Shown one piece after another: positions 18,050 to 28,232 of a stretch of 64,000 nt of DNA; positions within the stretch are counted from its first letter, which is position 1, and the number at the start of each line of letters is the position of its first letter. The notes beneath the pieces were generated by a model that saw only the letters and a program-made list of their open reading frames with translations, did not search any database and had not been told where the DNA came from. The DNA is from an uncultured Clostridia bacterium. Lineage in GTDB: Bacteria; Bacillota; Clostridia; Saccharofermentanales; Saccharofermentanaceae. The position numbers and the translations under genes were made by a program. The stretch covers positions 107,040 through 171,039 of the forward strand of contig CAMNGC010000003.1 in the NCBI GenBank assembly GCA_946537885.1, given 5' to 3'.

Positions 18050-19237
18050 TTAAGCTTGCACTTTGGCCGGTTCATTGTAAAGAGCTTTTAATACGATCGG
18101 AGTCGTTATGGAGCTGATGATGATCAGAAGGATAACGCATGTAAAGAAAGCGGGATCCAACATACCGACGCTTAAGCCTCTCTGAGCGACAATAAGAGCT
18201 ACCTCGCCTCGGGTCATCATACCGACACCGATCTTGAGCGAGTCGCGGGTAGAGTAACGCATTATCTTGGCGATAAGACCGCAGCCGATGATCTTTGCAA
18301 CCATTCCCACGAATACGAAGGCCAATGAGAAGACCAAGATATTTGTATCGAGGTTGGACAAGTCAGTCTGAAGACCGATCGAACAGAAAAACACAGGGCC
18401 GAAGATCATATAGGAGTTAACATCCATCTTGCGGTTGATGTAGTCGGAATCCTTAAGGGAGCAGAGGATGACGCCGGCAACGAAAGCGCCCGTGATATCC
18501 GCTACGCCGAAATTATTCTCGGCAAGGTATGCAAGACCGAAGGCCAAAGCCAGTCCCATGATGGGGATACGCCTGGTGTGGGGATATTTCTTGTCATAGA
18601 TCTTAAAGAGCTTATAGACGATAAAGCCGACTCCCGTGGCAAATACAAAGAAGAGCAGAGTCATCAGAAGAACATTGGCAGGATCTGCGTCAGGATCCTT
18701 AAATCCGATGACGAAGGTAAGCACGATAATACCGATAACATCGTCGATGATGGCCGCACTCATTATAGTGGTGCTGACTTCTTCCTTGATCTTTCCGAGG
18801 TCCTTCAAGGTCTGGGCAGTAATGCTTACGGACGTAGCCGTCAGTATGGTGCCGATAAATACCGCCTTATAGAATTCGTCATCGCCCCATGGCGCAAAGC
18901 CGTAGAAAGCCATATATAGAATAGTACCGAAGACGAGCGGAACAAACACGCCGAAGCATGCGATGGCGGTCGCCTTAAGCCCGGTCTTCTTGAGCTGACG
19001 AAGATTGGTCGACAGTCCGGCCGAGAACATGAGCATGATAACGCCGATCTCAGCCATTGCCGCGAGGTACTCGGAAGCGTCTACGAGCTTCAACACGCTG
19101 GGGCCTATGATCAGCCCCGCGACGATCTCGCCTGCCACATCCGGCACCTTGATCGCTCGGGCCATAAGTCCGAATACTTTCGCGAAGATTATGATGATAC
19201 ACAGATCCCTGACTACCATACTTGTATCAAAATCCAT
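18050..19237 (-). CDS. Cation:proton antiporter, CPA2 type
   Basis: 395 aa, about 12 hydrophobic helices and no C-terminal RCK/TrkA domain. Family marks: IKVPDVAGEIVAGLIIGPSV in helix 2, and ATSVSITAQTL followed by AAIIDDVIGIIVL, where the paired aspartates in helix 5 form the ion-binding site of electrogenic CPA2 exchangers. Likely exchanges Na+ or K+ for H+ across the cytoplasmic membrane; the ion is not predictable. It lies 73 nt upstream of murC. Confidence 0.9.
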   Translation of the reverse strand: MDFDTSMVVRDLCIIIIFAKVFGLMARAIKVPDVAGEIVAGLIIGPSVLKLVDASEYLAAMAEIGVIMLMFSAGLSTNLRQLKKTGLKATAIACFGVFVPLVFGTILYMAFYGFAPWGDDEFYKAVFIGTILTATSVSITAQTLKDLGKIKEEVSTTIMSAAIIDDVIGIIVLTFVIGFKDPDADPANVLLMTLLFFVFATGVGFIVYKLFKIYDKKYPHTRRIPIMGLALAFGLAYLAENNFGVADITGAFVAGVILCSLKDSDYINRKMDVNSYMIFGPVFFCSIGLQTDLSNLDTNILVFSLAFVFVGMVAKIIGCGLIAKIMRYSTRDSLKIGVGMMTRGEVALIVAQRGLSVGMLDPAFFTCVILLIIISSITTPIVLKALYNEPAKVQA

Positions 19238-19250
19238 TTAAACCACCCTT

Positions 19251-19730
19251 TTACTGTGTTATAGAACCGACTGTAGCGTCGGTATAATTTACAAGATCTT
19301 TGGCGGACATTCTTATCTGAAGTCCTCGCTGACCTCCGCTCACCGATACCTCATCTATGAGCTCGATCATCTCATCTATAAATGTTCTGTATTTCTTCTT
19401 CATGCCGATGGGAGAGCAGCCGCCTCTTATATAGCCGGTTACATTCAGAAGATCCTTAACATGGATCATCTCCACCCTCTTCTCGCCTGCCAGACTCGCC
19501 GCCTTCTTAAGGTTCACTTCGTCATCGACTGACAGGCAGAAAACCAGATATTCACCGCTGTCAGATCTGGCAACCAGAGTCTTAAAGACCTCCTCATAAG
19601 GCAGGTTCAGGAAATCGGCCACATGATGGCCGTCCAGATCATTCTCGTCATACTCATATTCAAGGACGGAATAATCGATCCCGTCCTTATCAAGCATTCT
19701 CATAGCATTTGTCTTCTTGATGCCGGCCAT
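19251..19730 (-). CDS. ybaK: YbaK/EbsC-type Cys-tRNA(Pro) deacylase
   Basis: 159 aa. YbaK hydrolyses cysteine mischarged on tRNA-Pro. Family features: an N-terminal AMRMLDKDGIDYSVLEYEYDE, VFKTLVARSDSGEYLVFCL, the DEVNLKKAASLAGEKRVEM core with its conserved lysine, and the GYIRGGCSPIGMKKKYRTF motif. It lies 13 nt upstream of the antiporter gene. Confidence 0.93.
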   Translation of the reverse strand: MAGIKKTNAMRMLDKDGIDYSVLEYEYDENDLDGHHVADFLNLPYEEVFKTLVARSDSGEYLVFCLSVDDEVNLKKAASLAGEKRVEMIHVKDLLNVTGYIRGGCSPIGMKKKYRTFIDEMIELIDEVSVSGGQRGLQIRMSAKDLVNYTDATVGSITQ

Positions 19731-19789
19731 TTGCCTCTCCTTCTTTTAACAGGCTTTAAGTCCTTTTCCGCACACAATAATAACTCAAA

Positions 19790-20494
19790 TCACTTTATTT
19801 GCAAGAGCTCTTCCATCGTATAAACGGTAATATCCGGCTCAGCTGCGCCCTCCGGCAGTCTGTTATGTCTGTGATTAAACCAGATCGTCTTCCAGCCTCG
19901 CTCGATGGAACCGCTCATATCCGCCTTATAGGTATCGCCTATCATGGTGATCTGCCCGGGTTTGGCGCCAAGCCTTCTCTCCACCTCGATACAGGCTCTG
20001 ACATCGGGCTTTCTGTAGCCTAAATCGTCGGAGATAAAGATCCTCTCCTCCGGGATCCAATCAGTCAGCTTAAGCCTCCGGGCCTTTCCCATCTGCACTT
20101 CCACCATGCCGTTTGTCATCACCGCGATTCCTTCCGCATGCGCGGCATGATAGTCCAGCAATCTGTCTGCCCCATCGAAAAGCCTTATGTCCTTCTGCTC
20201 ATTCCTGTAAAGCTTCTCATATTCGTCACACTTCTGCCTGCTAACCTCTATTCCGTAATCAGCATATGCCCTTGTAATCCTGTAGGCAAACTCATCCTCA
20301 TGACGAAGCAGGCCTTTCGCCGTCATCTCCAGCGAATCATAGCTGTATCTTCTGACACACTCGAAAAGCTCTCCCAGGTCGATCCCTTTGATCTCAGGGA
20401 ACATCTTCATATGCGCCCTATCGAAAGCGCTTCTCAGATCGTATAAAGTATCATCAAGGTCAAAAACAATAAACATGATGATATAATAAACCAT
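19790..20494 (-). CDS. HAD-superfamily hydrolase (phosphatase)
   Basis: 234 aa. HAD motif I is FDLDDTLYD at the N-terminus, motif II is VMTNG, motif III has the lysine in DLGYRKPDV, and motif IV is MIGDTYKADMSG. The helical cap between about residues 20 and 90 makes it a C1-cap HAD of the YjjG/YfnB type, acting on small phosphorylated metabolites. The start could be M1 or M7 (MFIVFDLDD); neither has a good ribosome site. It is divergent from the gene at 20521 with only 26 nt between. Confidence 0.88.
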   Translation of the reverse strand: MVYYIIMFIVFDLDDTLYDLRSAFDRAHMKMFPEIKGIDLGELFECVRRYSYDSLEMTAKGLLRHEDEFAYRITRAYADYGIEVSRQKCDEYEKLYRNEQKDIRLFDGADRLLDYHAAHAEGIAVMTNGMVEVQMGKARRLKLTDWIPEERIFISDDLGYRKPDVRACIEVERRLGAKPGQITMIGDTYKADMSGSIERGWKTIWFNHRHNRLPEGAAEPDITVYTMEELLQIK

Positions 20495-20520
20495 TATAAT
20501 GAGCTACGCGAGGGACAATA

Positions 20521-21381
20521 ATGCTGAATAAAGACTACCCGAAGCACGATATGAATGTGGTTTTTGACATGATCGGCGACGTTCTGGCAGGCGGTGACTG
20601 TGCCGAGAATGCCGTCGAAGAGATGAACTTCCTGAACAGACTTTTCGCTGCGCTTCCTGCGGAAGCTGTTGAATACGGCATGAGATTCCTTCACGGTGAT
20701 AAGGAGCTCCCGTCTTCCTGCGATGAGATAATGCCTCTGTATATCAGACTCATTAACCTCGCGGAATACTGTGAGAAGATCGAATTTCTGAGGGACATCC
20801 CCTCAGCTCCCACGTCAGAGGACATAATGGAAAGGCAGAAGATCATGTCATCCCTCGACGATCATGAGGCAATGTTCGGCAAGCAGCTGCTGGGTTTTAA
20901 GATGAACAGTCAGCTTCCCCCTTCGATCGAAGCCGAAGACATCAAGACTGACGCCGGCGAAGCAGAGGAAGAAAGCGAAGAGCAGGGTCTTCACCTGATG
21001 AATGCGGCCGCTGCCGTCTTTATCTGCGAAGATCCGTTAAAGACCGCTCTTTTCTATGAGAAACAGTGTGGCTTTAAGGCTAGTCACAGAGATGATGAGA
21101 CAATGCCGCACATACGGCTGGAACGTGATAATATATCCATTGTGCTGGCAAAGGGGTCTAAGGAGGCGGCGCTGCCCATGAGAGACAGGACCGGCTTTAA
21201 GTATGATATGTATATTTACGCATCAGAGCCTTTCCTTCTTCAGTCCTCTCTTCAGAATTCGGGAGTGAGCATTGTAGAAGCTCTGCCCGATGACGGTGAA
21301 TCAGTAAAAAGCACTATCAATCGGCAGTTCGTTTTCGAGGACTGCGACAGGAGGTATATATGCGTATCGCAGGAACTGTGA
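20521..21381 (+). CDS. Unknown protein with a C-terminal VOC (glyoxalase-like) domain
   Basis: 286 aa. The N-terminal ~120 residues are helical and acidic with no family I recognise. A very acidic linker (AGEAEEESEEQGLH) follows, then a beta-rich C-terminal domain: AVFICEDPLKTALFYEKQCGFKA, HIRLERDNISIVLAKG, YIYASEPFLLQSSLQNSGVSI, which resembles one half of the vicinal-oxygen-chelate fold. Metal ligands are not obvious. GAGGGA precedes the ATG. It overlaps plsC by 22 nt. Confidence 0.7.
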   Translation: MLNKDYPKHDMNVVFDMIGDVLAGGDCAENAVEEMNFLNRLFAALPAEAVEYGMRFLHGDKELPSSCDEIMPLYIRLINLAEYCEKIEFLRDIPSAPTSEDIMERQKIMSSLDDHEAMFGKQLLGFKMNSQLPPSIEAEDIKTDAGEAEEESEEQGLHLMNAAAAVFICEDPLKTALFYEKQCGFKASHRDDETMPHIRLERDNISIVLAKGSKEAALPMRDRTGFKYDMYIYASEPFLLQSSLQNSGVSIVEALPDDGESVKSTINRQFVFEDCDRRYICVSQEL

Positions 21382-22115
21382 TCTATTTTATCTACACTAT
21401 CATCGCGGGGATCTTGAGCATCCCGATCTGGATCTTCCTCTTCATAGTATCGAGGACCGTCAGTATGAAGAAGACCTATGAGAAGACATCGATGTTCTAC
21501 ACCAAGGTCTTCTCTTTCGGATACCGTCTCTGCGCTTTCTTCGGCGGAGCCAGAGTAAAGGTTAGCGGCCTGGAACTCCTGCCTTCCCCTGAAGGCGAGA
21601 AGTTCCTGATCGTGGGCAATCACTGCTCCAATCTCGACCCGTTCATAATGGGCGGCTGGCTCAAGAACTATCCGATCGCCTTTATCTCCAAGCCCTCCGT
21701 ATTTGACCTTCCTATCGCAGGCAGATACATGTGGAGACTTCGTTATATGGCGATCGACCGTAAGAATAACCGTCAAGGCATACAGGTCATCCGTCAGGCC
21801 GCCGACATGATCTCGTCAGGCGATTCATGTGTAGCAGTTTACCCCGAGGGCACGAGAAACTATGACAACAAGACTCTGAAGAAATTCCACGACGGTTCCC
21901 TTAAGTCCGCTTTGTGGGCCAAGTGCCCCATTGCCGTCTGCGTAATGACCGGAGCACACGACATCAGCAAGAACTGGCTCCGAAGAAGGACCAAGGTCAC
22001 GCTCGATATAGTTGAAGTTATCCCGTACGAGGAGATCAAGGACTTAAAGACCCACGAGATCGCCGAGAGGATCAAGTCTGTTATGCAGGAGAAGCTTGAT
22101 AAGATATATTCCTGA
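21360..22115 (+). CDS. plsC: 1-acyl-sn-glycerol-3-phosphate acyltransferase (PlsC family)
   Basis: 251 aa. One or two N-terminal membrane helices, then the acyltransferase motifs: block I NHCSNLDPF (H-x4-D), block II region KPSVFDLPIAGRYMW, block III YPEGTRN, and block IV IAVCVMTGAHDI. These enzymes acylate lysophosphatidic acid at the inner membrane face in phospholipid synthesis. AGGAGGT precedes the ATG within the end of the previous gene, so translation is coupled. Confidence 0.92.
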   Translation: MRIAGTVIYFIYTIIAGILSIPIWIFLFIVSRTVSMKKTYEKTSMFYTKVFSFGYRLCAFFGGARVKVSGLELLPSPEGEKFLIVGNHCSNLDPFIMGGWLKNYPIAFISKPSVFDLPIAGRYMWRLRYMAIDRKNNRQGIQVIRQAADMISSGDSCVAVYPEGTRNYDNKTLKKFHDGSLKSALWAKCPIAVCVMTGAHDISKNWLRRRTKVTLDIVEVIPYEEIKDLKTHEIAERIKSVMQEKLDKIYS

Positions 22116-22187
22116 TTCTACGGGACAGTTGCCCCGGTCAGAGGGACATGTTTTGTAGACAGTCCCAGCCCCCGTATCAATCCCGGG

Positions 22188-22985
22188 TCACAGACACCTG
22201 TACGCGATTATCGTGACCGTGCCCTTGCCGGGATACTTTTTGATCTCATAACGCTCCGGGAAATCCGCGAGCAACTCCGGCAGCTTGACATGGTGGTATG
22301 AACGAATATCAAACTCCGGCATTACACGCTTGATATACTGACCTGCCGAAGCAACATTTACATATCCGTCATCGTCGGCATACTTCTCATAAGCGATCTT
22401 CAAGAGCTGATGGATATCTTCCATCTCATCATCCTCTTCAATCTCCTCAGGCTCGTCATTAATGACTTCCTTGACCGAGGCCTTATTACCGCCCTTCTTA
22501 GTAGAAGTCTTTTTGGTCTTCTTGGTTTTCTTCTTCCTTGAGGCAGTGTCATCCTCCAAATTCTCAAGGAGAATGAATTCATCACAGGCATTTACAAATG
22601 GAGCCGGCGTTTTCTTCTCGCCGACGCCGATCACATATACACCGGACTCGTGGATCCTTATGGCCAGAGGCGTGTAGTCACTGTCGCTTGCCACGATAAC
22701 GAAAGCATCATATAGATCCTTGTAGAGCATATCCATCGCATCGATCACGAGAGCCATATCCGTCGCATTCTTGCCTGCAACATAGTCGAACTGCTGATTC
22801 GCATTGATGGCAAGTCTCTTTATCTCACCTTCCCAATTCTTGAGAATATCCTTTTTCCAGTTTCCATAGGCCCTTTTAACAACGATCCTGCCGCGGGTCG
22901 AGATCTCTCTTATCACTGCCTCTATCTTGTGGACCTGTGTATTGTCAGCATCGATCAGAAGCGCTATTCGCTGTAGATTATCCAT
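22188..22985 (-). CDS. NYN-domain protein with C-terminal LOTUS/OST-HTH domain
   Basis: 265 aa. Residues 1-140 form a LabA-like NYN (PIN-fold) domain with its acidic residues: LLIDADN, GKNATDMALVIDAMD and VIVASDSDYTPLA. A basic linker (KKKTKKTKKTSTKKGG) and an acidic stretch follow, then a LOTUS/OST-HTH domain (about 195-265: LLKIAYEKYADDDGYVNVAS, LPELLADFPERYEIKKY). NYN domains are predicted ribonucleases and OST-HTH domains bind RNA, so an RNA-processing role is likely but unproven. It overlaps the DUF951 gene by 8 nt. Confidence 0.88.
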   Translation of the reverse strand: MDNLQRIALLIDADNTQVHKIEAVIREISTRGRIVVKRAYGNWKKDILKNWEGEIKRLAINANQQFDYVAGKNATDMALVIDAMDMLYKDLYDAFVIVASDSDYTPLAIRIHESGVYVIGVGEKKTPAPFVNACDEFILLENLEDDTASRKKKTKKTKKTSTKKGGNKASVKEVINDEPEEIEEDDEMEDIHQLLKIAYEKYADDDGYVNVASAGQYIKRVMPEFDIRSYHHVKLPELLADFPERYEIKKYPGKGTVTIIAYRCL

Positions 22986-23190
22986 TACTGTTCTCCCTTC
23001 TTACTTCCGCCGTCGCTTTCTCCAGCGTCGGTCTGTCCATCGTCATCGTTCGCCCGCAACCTTCGCAGACGAGCTTACATTCCATCCCGACGCGTGTCAG
23101 TTTCCAGCTCTTGCTCCCGCACGGATGCTTTTTACGCATAACGACAACATCACCGACTTCATATTGATACATAAAGAACTTGCCCGGCAT
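22978..23190 (-). CDS. DUF951 zinc-ribbon-like small protein
   Basis: 70 aa. DUF951 signature: YEVGDVVVMRKKHPCGSKSW, then CEGCGRTMTMDRPTLEK. The cysteines (HPCG and C-x2-C) suggest zinc binding. GAGGTGA sits 4 nt before ATG 23190; M7 is an alternative start closer to the family norm. Function unknown. Middle of the DUF1385-prmC-DUF951-NYN unit. Confidence 0.88.
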   Translation of the reverse strand: MPGKFFMYQYEVGDVVVMRKKHPCGSKSWKLTRVGMECKLVCEGCGRTMTMDRPTLEKATAEVRRENSNG

Positions 23191-23193
23191 ATC

Positions 23194-24051
23194 TCACCTC
23201 TTAAATCCATATGTTACGCGCGGATTCCCGCCGTAATCTTCAATAGTATCCACGTCCTTAAAGCCTGCGTCACTCAGTATCCGCCTCACCTTTTCGCTCT
23301 GGTCGAAACCATGCTCAACAGCGAGAATTCCGCCGTTTGTAACATTGTTACAATAGTTCGCGGCGATTGCTCTATAGTATTCAAGACCGTCTGCTCCGCC
23401 ATAAAGAGCCAGCGAAGGCTCTTTGCGAACATCGGCAGGCAGCTCCTCCATCGCAGGGCCGTCAATATAGGGCGGATTCGCAGTTATTATATCGAAAATC
23501 TTCTCTATTCCGCCAATCCTAACATCCTGCTTCTCAACGACAAAGCATCCGGGCTCCCTGCCGACAGTTCTCGCATTGCCCGAAGCAACTTCCAAAGCCT
23601 CGGAGCTGACGTCGGTCAGATAAGAAGATACTTTAATGCCGCGTCTGACGATCTCGTTGGCAAGGGATATACCGACGCAGCCACTGCCGGTGCATAGATC
23701 CAACATCGCAAGGCTTTCTCCGGCTTCCATCCGCGGGATATCGGCCATCTTCCCGACAGGTAGCTCATTTAATCCAAGAGCCGTAAGGACCGTCTCTACC
23801 AGGATTTCCGTATCGCTTCGAGGGATCAGCACATCGGGCGTAACCTTGTAGCGTTCCTTAAAGAAATCCCTGTAGCCGACGATATAGGCGCAGGGCTCCC
23901 CCTGTATACGGCGGGCTACAAAACTTTCCAATTCAGCAGCGTCGTGCGCCGCCTCTGCCATAAGCTCCATTTCAAAACGGGCATCGTTAATATCGATACC
24001 CGCCTCGATCATTCTCTGAATATAAATATCCTTGTTATTACCAGACGTCAT
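23194..24051 (-). CDS. prmC: Peptide chain release factor N5-glutamine methyltransferase
   Basis: About 285 aa from ATG 24051 (MTSGNNKD); ATG 24060 is also possible. The first ~43 residues of the track ORF are antisense-quality sequence inside the upstream gene and should be dropped. PrmC methylates the GGQ glutamine of RF1/RF2. Visible: an N-terminal helical substrate domain ending in GEPCAYIVGYRDFF, LIPRSDTEILVE, the SAM loop LDLCTGSGCVGISLA, and the catalytic NPPYI (ITANPPYIDG). The start lies inside the end of the DUF1385 gene, implying coupling. Confidence 0.93.
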   Translation of the reverse strand: MTSGNNKDIYIQRMIEAGIDINDARFEMELMAEAAHDAAELESFVARRIQGEPCAYIVGYRDFFKERYKVTPDVLIPRSDTEILVETVLTALGLNELPVGKMADIPRMEAGESLAMLDLCTGSGCVGISLANEIVRRGIKVSSYLTDVSSEALEVASGNARTVGREPGCFVVEKQDVRIGGIEKIFDIITANPPYIDGPAMEELPADVRKEPSLALYGGADGLEYYRAIAANYCNNVTNGGILAVEHGFDQSEKVRRILSDAGFKDVDTIEDYGGNPRVTYGFKR

Positions 24052-25021
24052 CTTCGGCATTCTCGGGAATAACGGCCTGCATGGCACTGATCGCGACCTC
24101 GATAATGGGACCGTCAGGTTCGCTGGTCGTAAAGTTCTGGAGCCACATTCCGGGCTTAGCGAGGAATCTGCAGAAGGGATTCTTATCATGTCGCCCGATG
24201 AATCTTAGAAGCTCAAAGGATACTCCGCAGATAATGGGGATCGCGACAACTCTTACCAGAACATTGACCCAGATCTTATCATCAGGAATGAAGAAGCCCA
24301 GAATGGTGTAGATCAGGATCGAGATAGCAAGAACGATAAACATGAATGCGGTTCCGCATCTGGGATGAAATCTCGGATACTTGCGAACATTATCGACTGT
24401 CAGGGGCTCACCGGCCTCATAGCACGCAATAGTCTTGTGTTCTGCGCCATGATAGCGCCAGACGCGGTCGATATCCTCAAGCTTGGATGCAAGGATCAGA
24501 TAGAGGAAAAAGAACAGAAGTCTCAACACGCCCTCAATGATATTGAGAACGAGAGCCATCCAGTTCGCCGCCCTTGTCTCATCGCTCAGGAATCTCGCAC
24601 CGATATCTACCAGGATACGGGGCAAAATGATGAAAATGCCGATACTGATAATGATGCCCAGGATAGCCGACAACGAAAGCATAAGGTTATAGTGCTTCTC
24701 GGCAAAGGACTCGAGGCCGCTCTTCTTCGCCTCAGCTTTCTCTTCCTCTTCCGGTTTCCCCTCTTCCGAGATATCAGCCGAACGCATCAGCGCGCCTGTA
24801 CCCGTAACAAGCATCTTGTAAAATCTTATACAGCCTCTCACAAAAGGAATCTTCTCGAAATAAGTCGATCTCTCACTTCTCGGGACTTCCTCGATATAGA
24901 TCGATCCGTCCCCCTTCCTTACTGCCATAGAGGTGCGGTGGGGGCCGACCATCATAACGCCTTCGATAAGCGCCTGCCCCCCGATCGTGGTCTTCTTCAA
25001 AGCAGGTTTAATTTCTGACAT
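24038..25021 (-). CDS. DUF1385 membrane protein
   Basis: 327 aa from ATG 25021, which has AAGGAG 5 nt upstream. DUF1385 signature near the N-terminus: TIGGQALIEGVMMVGP; later WRYHGAEHKTIACYEAG and HPRCGTAFM, which carry conserved His/Cys residues. Four to six hydrophobic helices are visible (SAILGIIISIGIFIILP, FMFIVLAISILIYTILGFF, others). Commonly found beside prmC in Clostridia, function unknown. Confidence 0.92.
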   Translation of the reverse strand: MSEIKPALKKTTIGGQALIEGVMMVGPHRTSMAVRKGDGSIYIEEVPRSERSTYFEKIPFVRGCIRFYKMLVTGTGALMRSADISEEGKPEEEEKAEAKKSGLESFAEKHYNLMLSLSAILGIIISIGIFIILPRILVDIGARFLSDETRAANWMALVLNIIEGVLRLLFFFLYLILASKLEDIDRVWRYHGAEHKTIACYEAGEPLTVDNVRKYPRFHPRCGTAFMFIVLAISILIYTILGFFIPDDKIWVNVLVRVVAIPIICGVSFELLRFIGRHDKNPFCRFLAKPGMWLQNFTTSEPDGPIIEVAISAMQAVIPENAEDDVW

Positions 25022-25217
25022 ATTATCTCCTTGTAGCATAAAAGCATACGTGCATATCAACCGATTCTCTGAATTATAACACTTCTAATAACGATATATC
25101 GCGTAAAAGGCGGCAAAAGTCTATGAATGACATAATTTTGTTACAGAGAAGCGCCCGCCGCGTGCAGGAGGCGTCGATGCTTTCCGGATTTTATAATATG
25201 CAGGCCAAAAGGTCGGA

Positions 25218-25268
25218 GCGACAATTTTTCGACATAGTAAACTTTTTACTATGTCGTTTTTCTGTCGC
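25218..25268. repeat. GCGACA nested palindrome, copy P1
   Basis: GCGACA, 6 nt, CGACATAGTAAA, short loop, TTTACTATGTCG, 4-6 nt, TGTCGC: each arm holds the word CGACA twice. It lies in the 268-nt gap between the DUF1385 gene and the helicase gene. Three further copies occur at 32142, 32226 and 56195. The plus strand ends with TTTTT and could act as a terminator. Confidence 0.9.
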
Positions 25269-25289
25269 CCCCGCGGCAGCTACCCCCTA

Positions 25290-28232
25290 TCAGATCTGCA
25301 GGAACCCGCTCGTGAATGCCCCGGGGAACTGGAACTGCTTCGGCTTGCTTCCGAACTCCGGGAAAGACACCTCTATATATTTGTCGTCGAGCTTTATAAC
25401 CGTACCTTCGCCGAATGCTTTGTGCTTCACAACAGTCCCGACTTTTACCGAAGAAACATCAACCTTGACAACAGTTTCTTGCTTCGGCGCAGGTTTGTTC
25501 GTAGTAGGCGGCACATATGAAGGCCGGTATGTCGACGCCAACGAGGCCATCGGCACGCGATCGGCAACCAGAGGCTTGCGGCCGGACGACTTTTCCTTTT
25601 TAACCGGAGTCTTGACCACGTAATCGGGTTCATCATCGGCAGAGGAATCGATTATGACCTCCGAAGGCATTGCCATTCCCGCATAGAAGTCGTCGTCTAC
25701 ACTCATGGACTCGATGAGCACACCGCGCATCCTGTCGTAGTCCTCTTTGGAGATGACAGTGCTGAACAGGCCGATGTTCTCGCCTGCATGACGATCAATG
25801 CCCGTGTAGATAAGGCTGGCATCTTCGTATCGCTTAAACTTATATACCGCATCATTCATAAGAGCTTCGTTGAAGACGTTGAGTGATACGAGGAGTTCAA
25901 AGTCCTTTACATTGAGGCCTGTTACTTTATGGAAAAGATCAGGCTCCAACTGCGTGATTACTTCCTTAAGGCTGTATTCGCGGTAATCGGTAAGGTACAT
26001 GAATACGGGGACGCGGGTCGCGAATTTTATGAGCTTCTCCTGTATCTTTTTGCGAAGGGATTTGTATTCTTTCTCTTCTTCGGATATCTCCTTCTTCTCC
26101 TTGGGAGTCATATCCGTGTTCTCTTTCTTCGCCTTCTTGACTGATTCAGACTTGTTGATGATCGTCTCGATCTCGGTGTTAAGGCTTCTGAAGCCCTCGA
26201 TCCTCATGAGCGCATCCATGGCTTCCTGATTATTCATAAGGCGTCGTAGAGTGTCATTATCGACATTAACAAGCAAGGCCGACTCCCACCTCTTGGCGAG
26301 TAGCGTAGCGGATGTGCCTGCCATGGCGATGTCCAGGATCTCGGCGGCGTTGACCTGGCGCATGGAGCTGCCGTCGTATGCCAACACAGGCAGGAAGTTG
26401 ATGAACTCGCCGACCTTCTTCTCGGGATTACTCTCGTCGACACTTAGGCGGCAGCTGTAGTCGGAGATCTGTTTCAGGGCGCGGTCGAGAGCAAAGTCAA
26501 AGACATAACACTCCCGCTTAATGATCTTTTTCTTCCCGCTGTCGTCAGTGACCGTCCATGGGCTTTGGACTCTGAAAGCCGCCTGGAAATATGTCTCGGG
26601 GCTCTTAAGATTACAGAGCATGAGAATACCCGTCCAAGGCTTTACCGTAACGCCGGTCATCAGTTTGCCGCAGGACAGGGTAATTGTTTTCGATGAGAGG
26701 GGATCCTTCATCGCCTTCTGAACAGGTTCAAGCGCCTTAACGCCGACCCCCGCCTGAGTACCGGCACAGACGATGACCTCATAGTCATCAAAGAAAGAGT
26801 TTTGTCTCTGCCGAAGCAGGTTATACATCGCATAACACGACGATACCTTTGGCATGAACCAGAGCGTATGATTCAATACGTTAAGAAGTCTCACATCCGA
26901 GAAAGGCATAGGCGGCTTCTCGGCGCCTTGCTTTAGCTCATCCACTGAAGTTGCAAGATACGATCCTCTGATCAGATCAAGCCACTTCTGTACATAGTCT
27001 TCATACTTGAATCGAGCATCGGCCCCCTCGCCCTCCGTCGAGAAGAACACGTTCAAGTCAAACTCATCAAACTCCCCTTGCTTGGCAATCTGCTGTATGC
27101 TGTCCGGGATCTTATAAGTAAGCATTACCATTCGCGGCAGAGCTTCATAAGGATTATCTTCACCGACCCAGATTTCTTTTGCCCGCTGCTCGTCCGAATA
27201 AGTCCAGTTATAGATCTGCTCCTCGATAAACTCACCGGAGTTCAACGCACGGAAAGGCGTGCCCGACAGATAGAGATAGTATCTCGTCGTGATCGGGAGC
27301 CAGGTCTCATCGTATGCATTGCCGCGATCGTATTTACTGAGGTCATCTTCGTAAGTATCTTCATCCGCCTCGAAAAGCTGTTTCGCGCTTTCCTTCCACG
27401 CTCCGAAGTGATACTCATCGAAAATAACCAGATCCCAGTTGGTCGCATGCACCCACTCATTATTCGCCTTGATCCCGCCGGTCGCCTTATTGACACCCAG
27501 AAAATCCTGAAAAGATCCGAAACAAACGATCGGCCTGCTCTTATCCGCGCGCTGATACTGATTATCAAGCGTGTCCTTCAGGTTATTGGGATCACGCGAT
27601 ATGAACTGCCATCCCTCAAAATCCACATGAGTCATCAGGTCCTCGCGCCATGCCTTCTGAACCGCCGGCTTAAACGTTAGGATCAGGACCTTGGACAGCC
27701 CCATCTTCTTCGCGAGCTGATAAGAAGCGAAAGTCTTGCCGAATCTCATCTTCGCATTCCAAAGAAACTTCGGTATCCGGCCACCGCCCTCTTCCTCAGC
27801 AGAATGATAATAGTCGATCGTTCTCTTAACAGCATCTTCCTGCTCAGGCCTCATCCCGAAAGTCTGCGTCCGGTTCTCAACATTATCGATCCTGTTCCTG
27901 ACCGCAACGATAGCCGCCCTAACATCCTCAACTGAACACTTGAACCATTCGCCGCCCATCCCGGGAACAGCCTTCTTCTTCAACACACGATGGACATCCG
28001 TATCCCTGAAATGAGTCCCGTCAGGATACATCGCCGACTCACGCAGAACGATCCGATACGGCACGCTCCCGTCCGGCCTCTTAGTCGGATACTGCTGAGC
28101 AACACGCTTATCGACATCAACAGAAGTATAGCCGACTTTGAGCATCCCCTCATACTGAGGATTGGTATCCTCGTAGGCGTAGATCATGGGGTGGGATGTG
28201 GGGCGTTGGGGGAAGAAGGTATTATTCGACAC
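25290..28232 (-). CDS. GIY-YIG nuclease / SF2 helicase fusion, restriction-like
   Basis: About 980 aa from GTG 28232, which sits 8 nt after GGGAGG; the track start (GTG 28241) lies inside that ribosome site. Residues about 18-125 resemble the T5orf172 branch of GIY-YIG nucleases ([36 protein letters not shown]). Residues about 135-650 are a DEAD-type SF2 motor: AKMRFGKT (Walker A), VIFDEYHFG (Walker B), [11 protein letters not shown] (motif III), and AFRVQSPW (motif VI region). A helical, lysine-rich segment follows, and the last ~50 residues ([18 protein letters not shown]) look like the Tudor-like tail of PcrA. The fused nuclease and motor next to two methylase genes fit a restriction subunit. 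It overlaps the methylase gene. Confidence 0.8.
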   Translation of the reverse strand: MSNNTFFPQRPTSHPMIYAYEDTNPQYEGMLKVGYTSVDVDKRVAQQYPTKRPDGSVPYRIVLRESAMYPDGTHFRDTDVHRVLKKKAVPGMGGEWFKCSVEDVRAAIVAVRNRIDNVENRTQTFGMRPEQEDAVKRTIDYYHSAEEEGGGRIPKFLWNAKMRFGKTFASYQLAKKMGLSKVLILTFKPAVQKAWREDLMTHVDFEGWQFISRDPNNLKDTLDNQYQRADKSRPIVCFGSFQDFLGVNKATGGIKANNEWVHATNWDLVIFDEYHFGAWKESAKQLFEADEDTYEDDLSKYDRGNAYDETWLPITTRYYLYLSGTPFRALNSGEFIEEQIYNWTYSDEQRAKEIWVGEDNPYEALPRMVMLTYKIPDSIQQIAKQGEFDEFDLNVFFSTEGEGADARFKYEDYVQKWLDLIRGSYLATSVDELKQGAEKPPMPFSDVRLLNVLNHTLWFMPKVSSCYAMYNLLRQRQNSFFDDYEVIVCAGTQAGVGVKALEPVQKAMKDPLSSKTITLSCGKLMTGVTVKPWTGILMLCNLKSPETYFQAAFRVQSPWTVTDDSGKKKIIKRECYVFDFALDRALKQISDYSCRLSVDESNPEKKVGEFINFLPVLAYDGSSMRQVNAAEILDIAMAGTSATLLAKRWESALLVNVDNDTLRRLMNNQEAMDALMRIEGFRSLNTEIETIINKSESVKKAKKENTDMTPKEKKEISEEEKEYKSLRKKIQEKLIKFATRVPVFMYLTDYREYSLKEVITQLEPDLFHKVTGLNVKDFELLVSLNVFNEALMNDAVYKFKRYEDASLIYTGIDRHAGENIGLFSTVISKEDYDRMRGVLIESMSVDDDFYAGMAMPSEVIIDSSADDEPDYVVKTPVKKEKSSGRKPLVADRVPMASLASTYRPSYVPPTTNKPAPKQETVVKVDVSSVKVGTVVKHKAFGEGTVIKLDDKYIEVSFPEFGSKPKQFQFPGAFTSGFLQI

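Noticed and set aside
25123-25623. 166-aa plus-strand ORF
   Set aside because: Runs through repeat P1 and antisense to the helicase C-terminus; no ribosome site or family.
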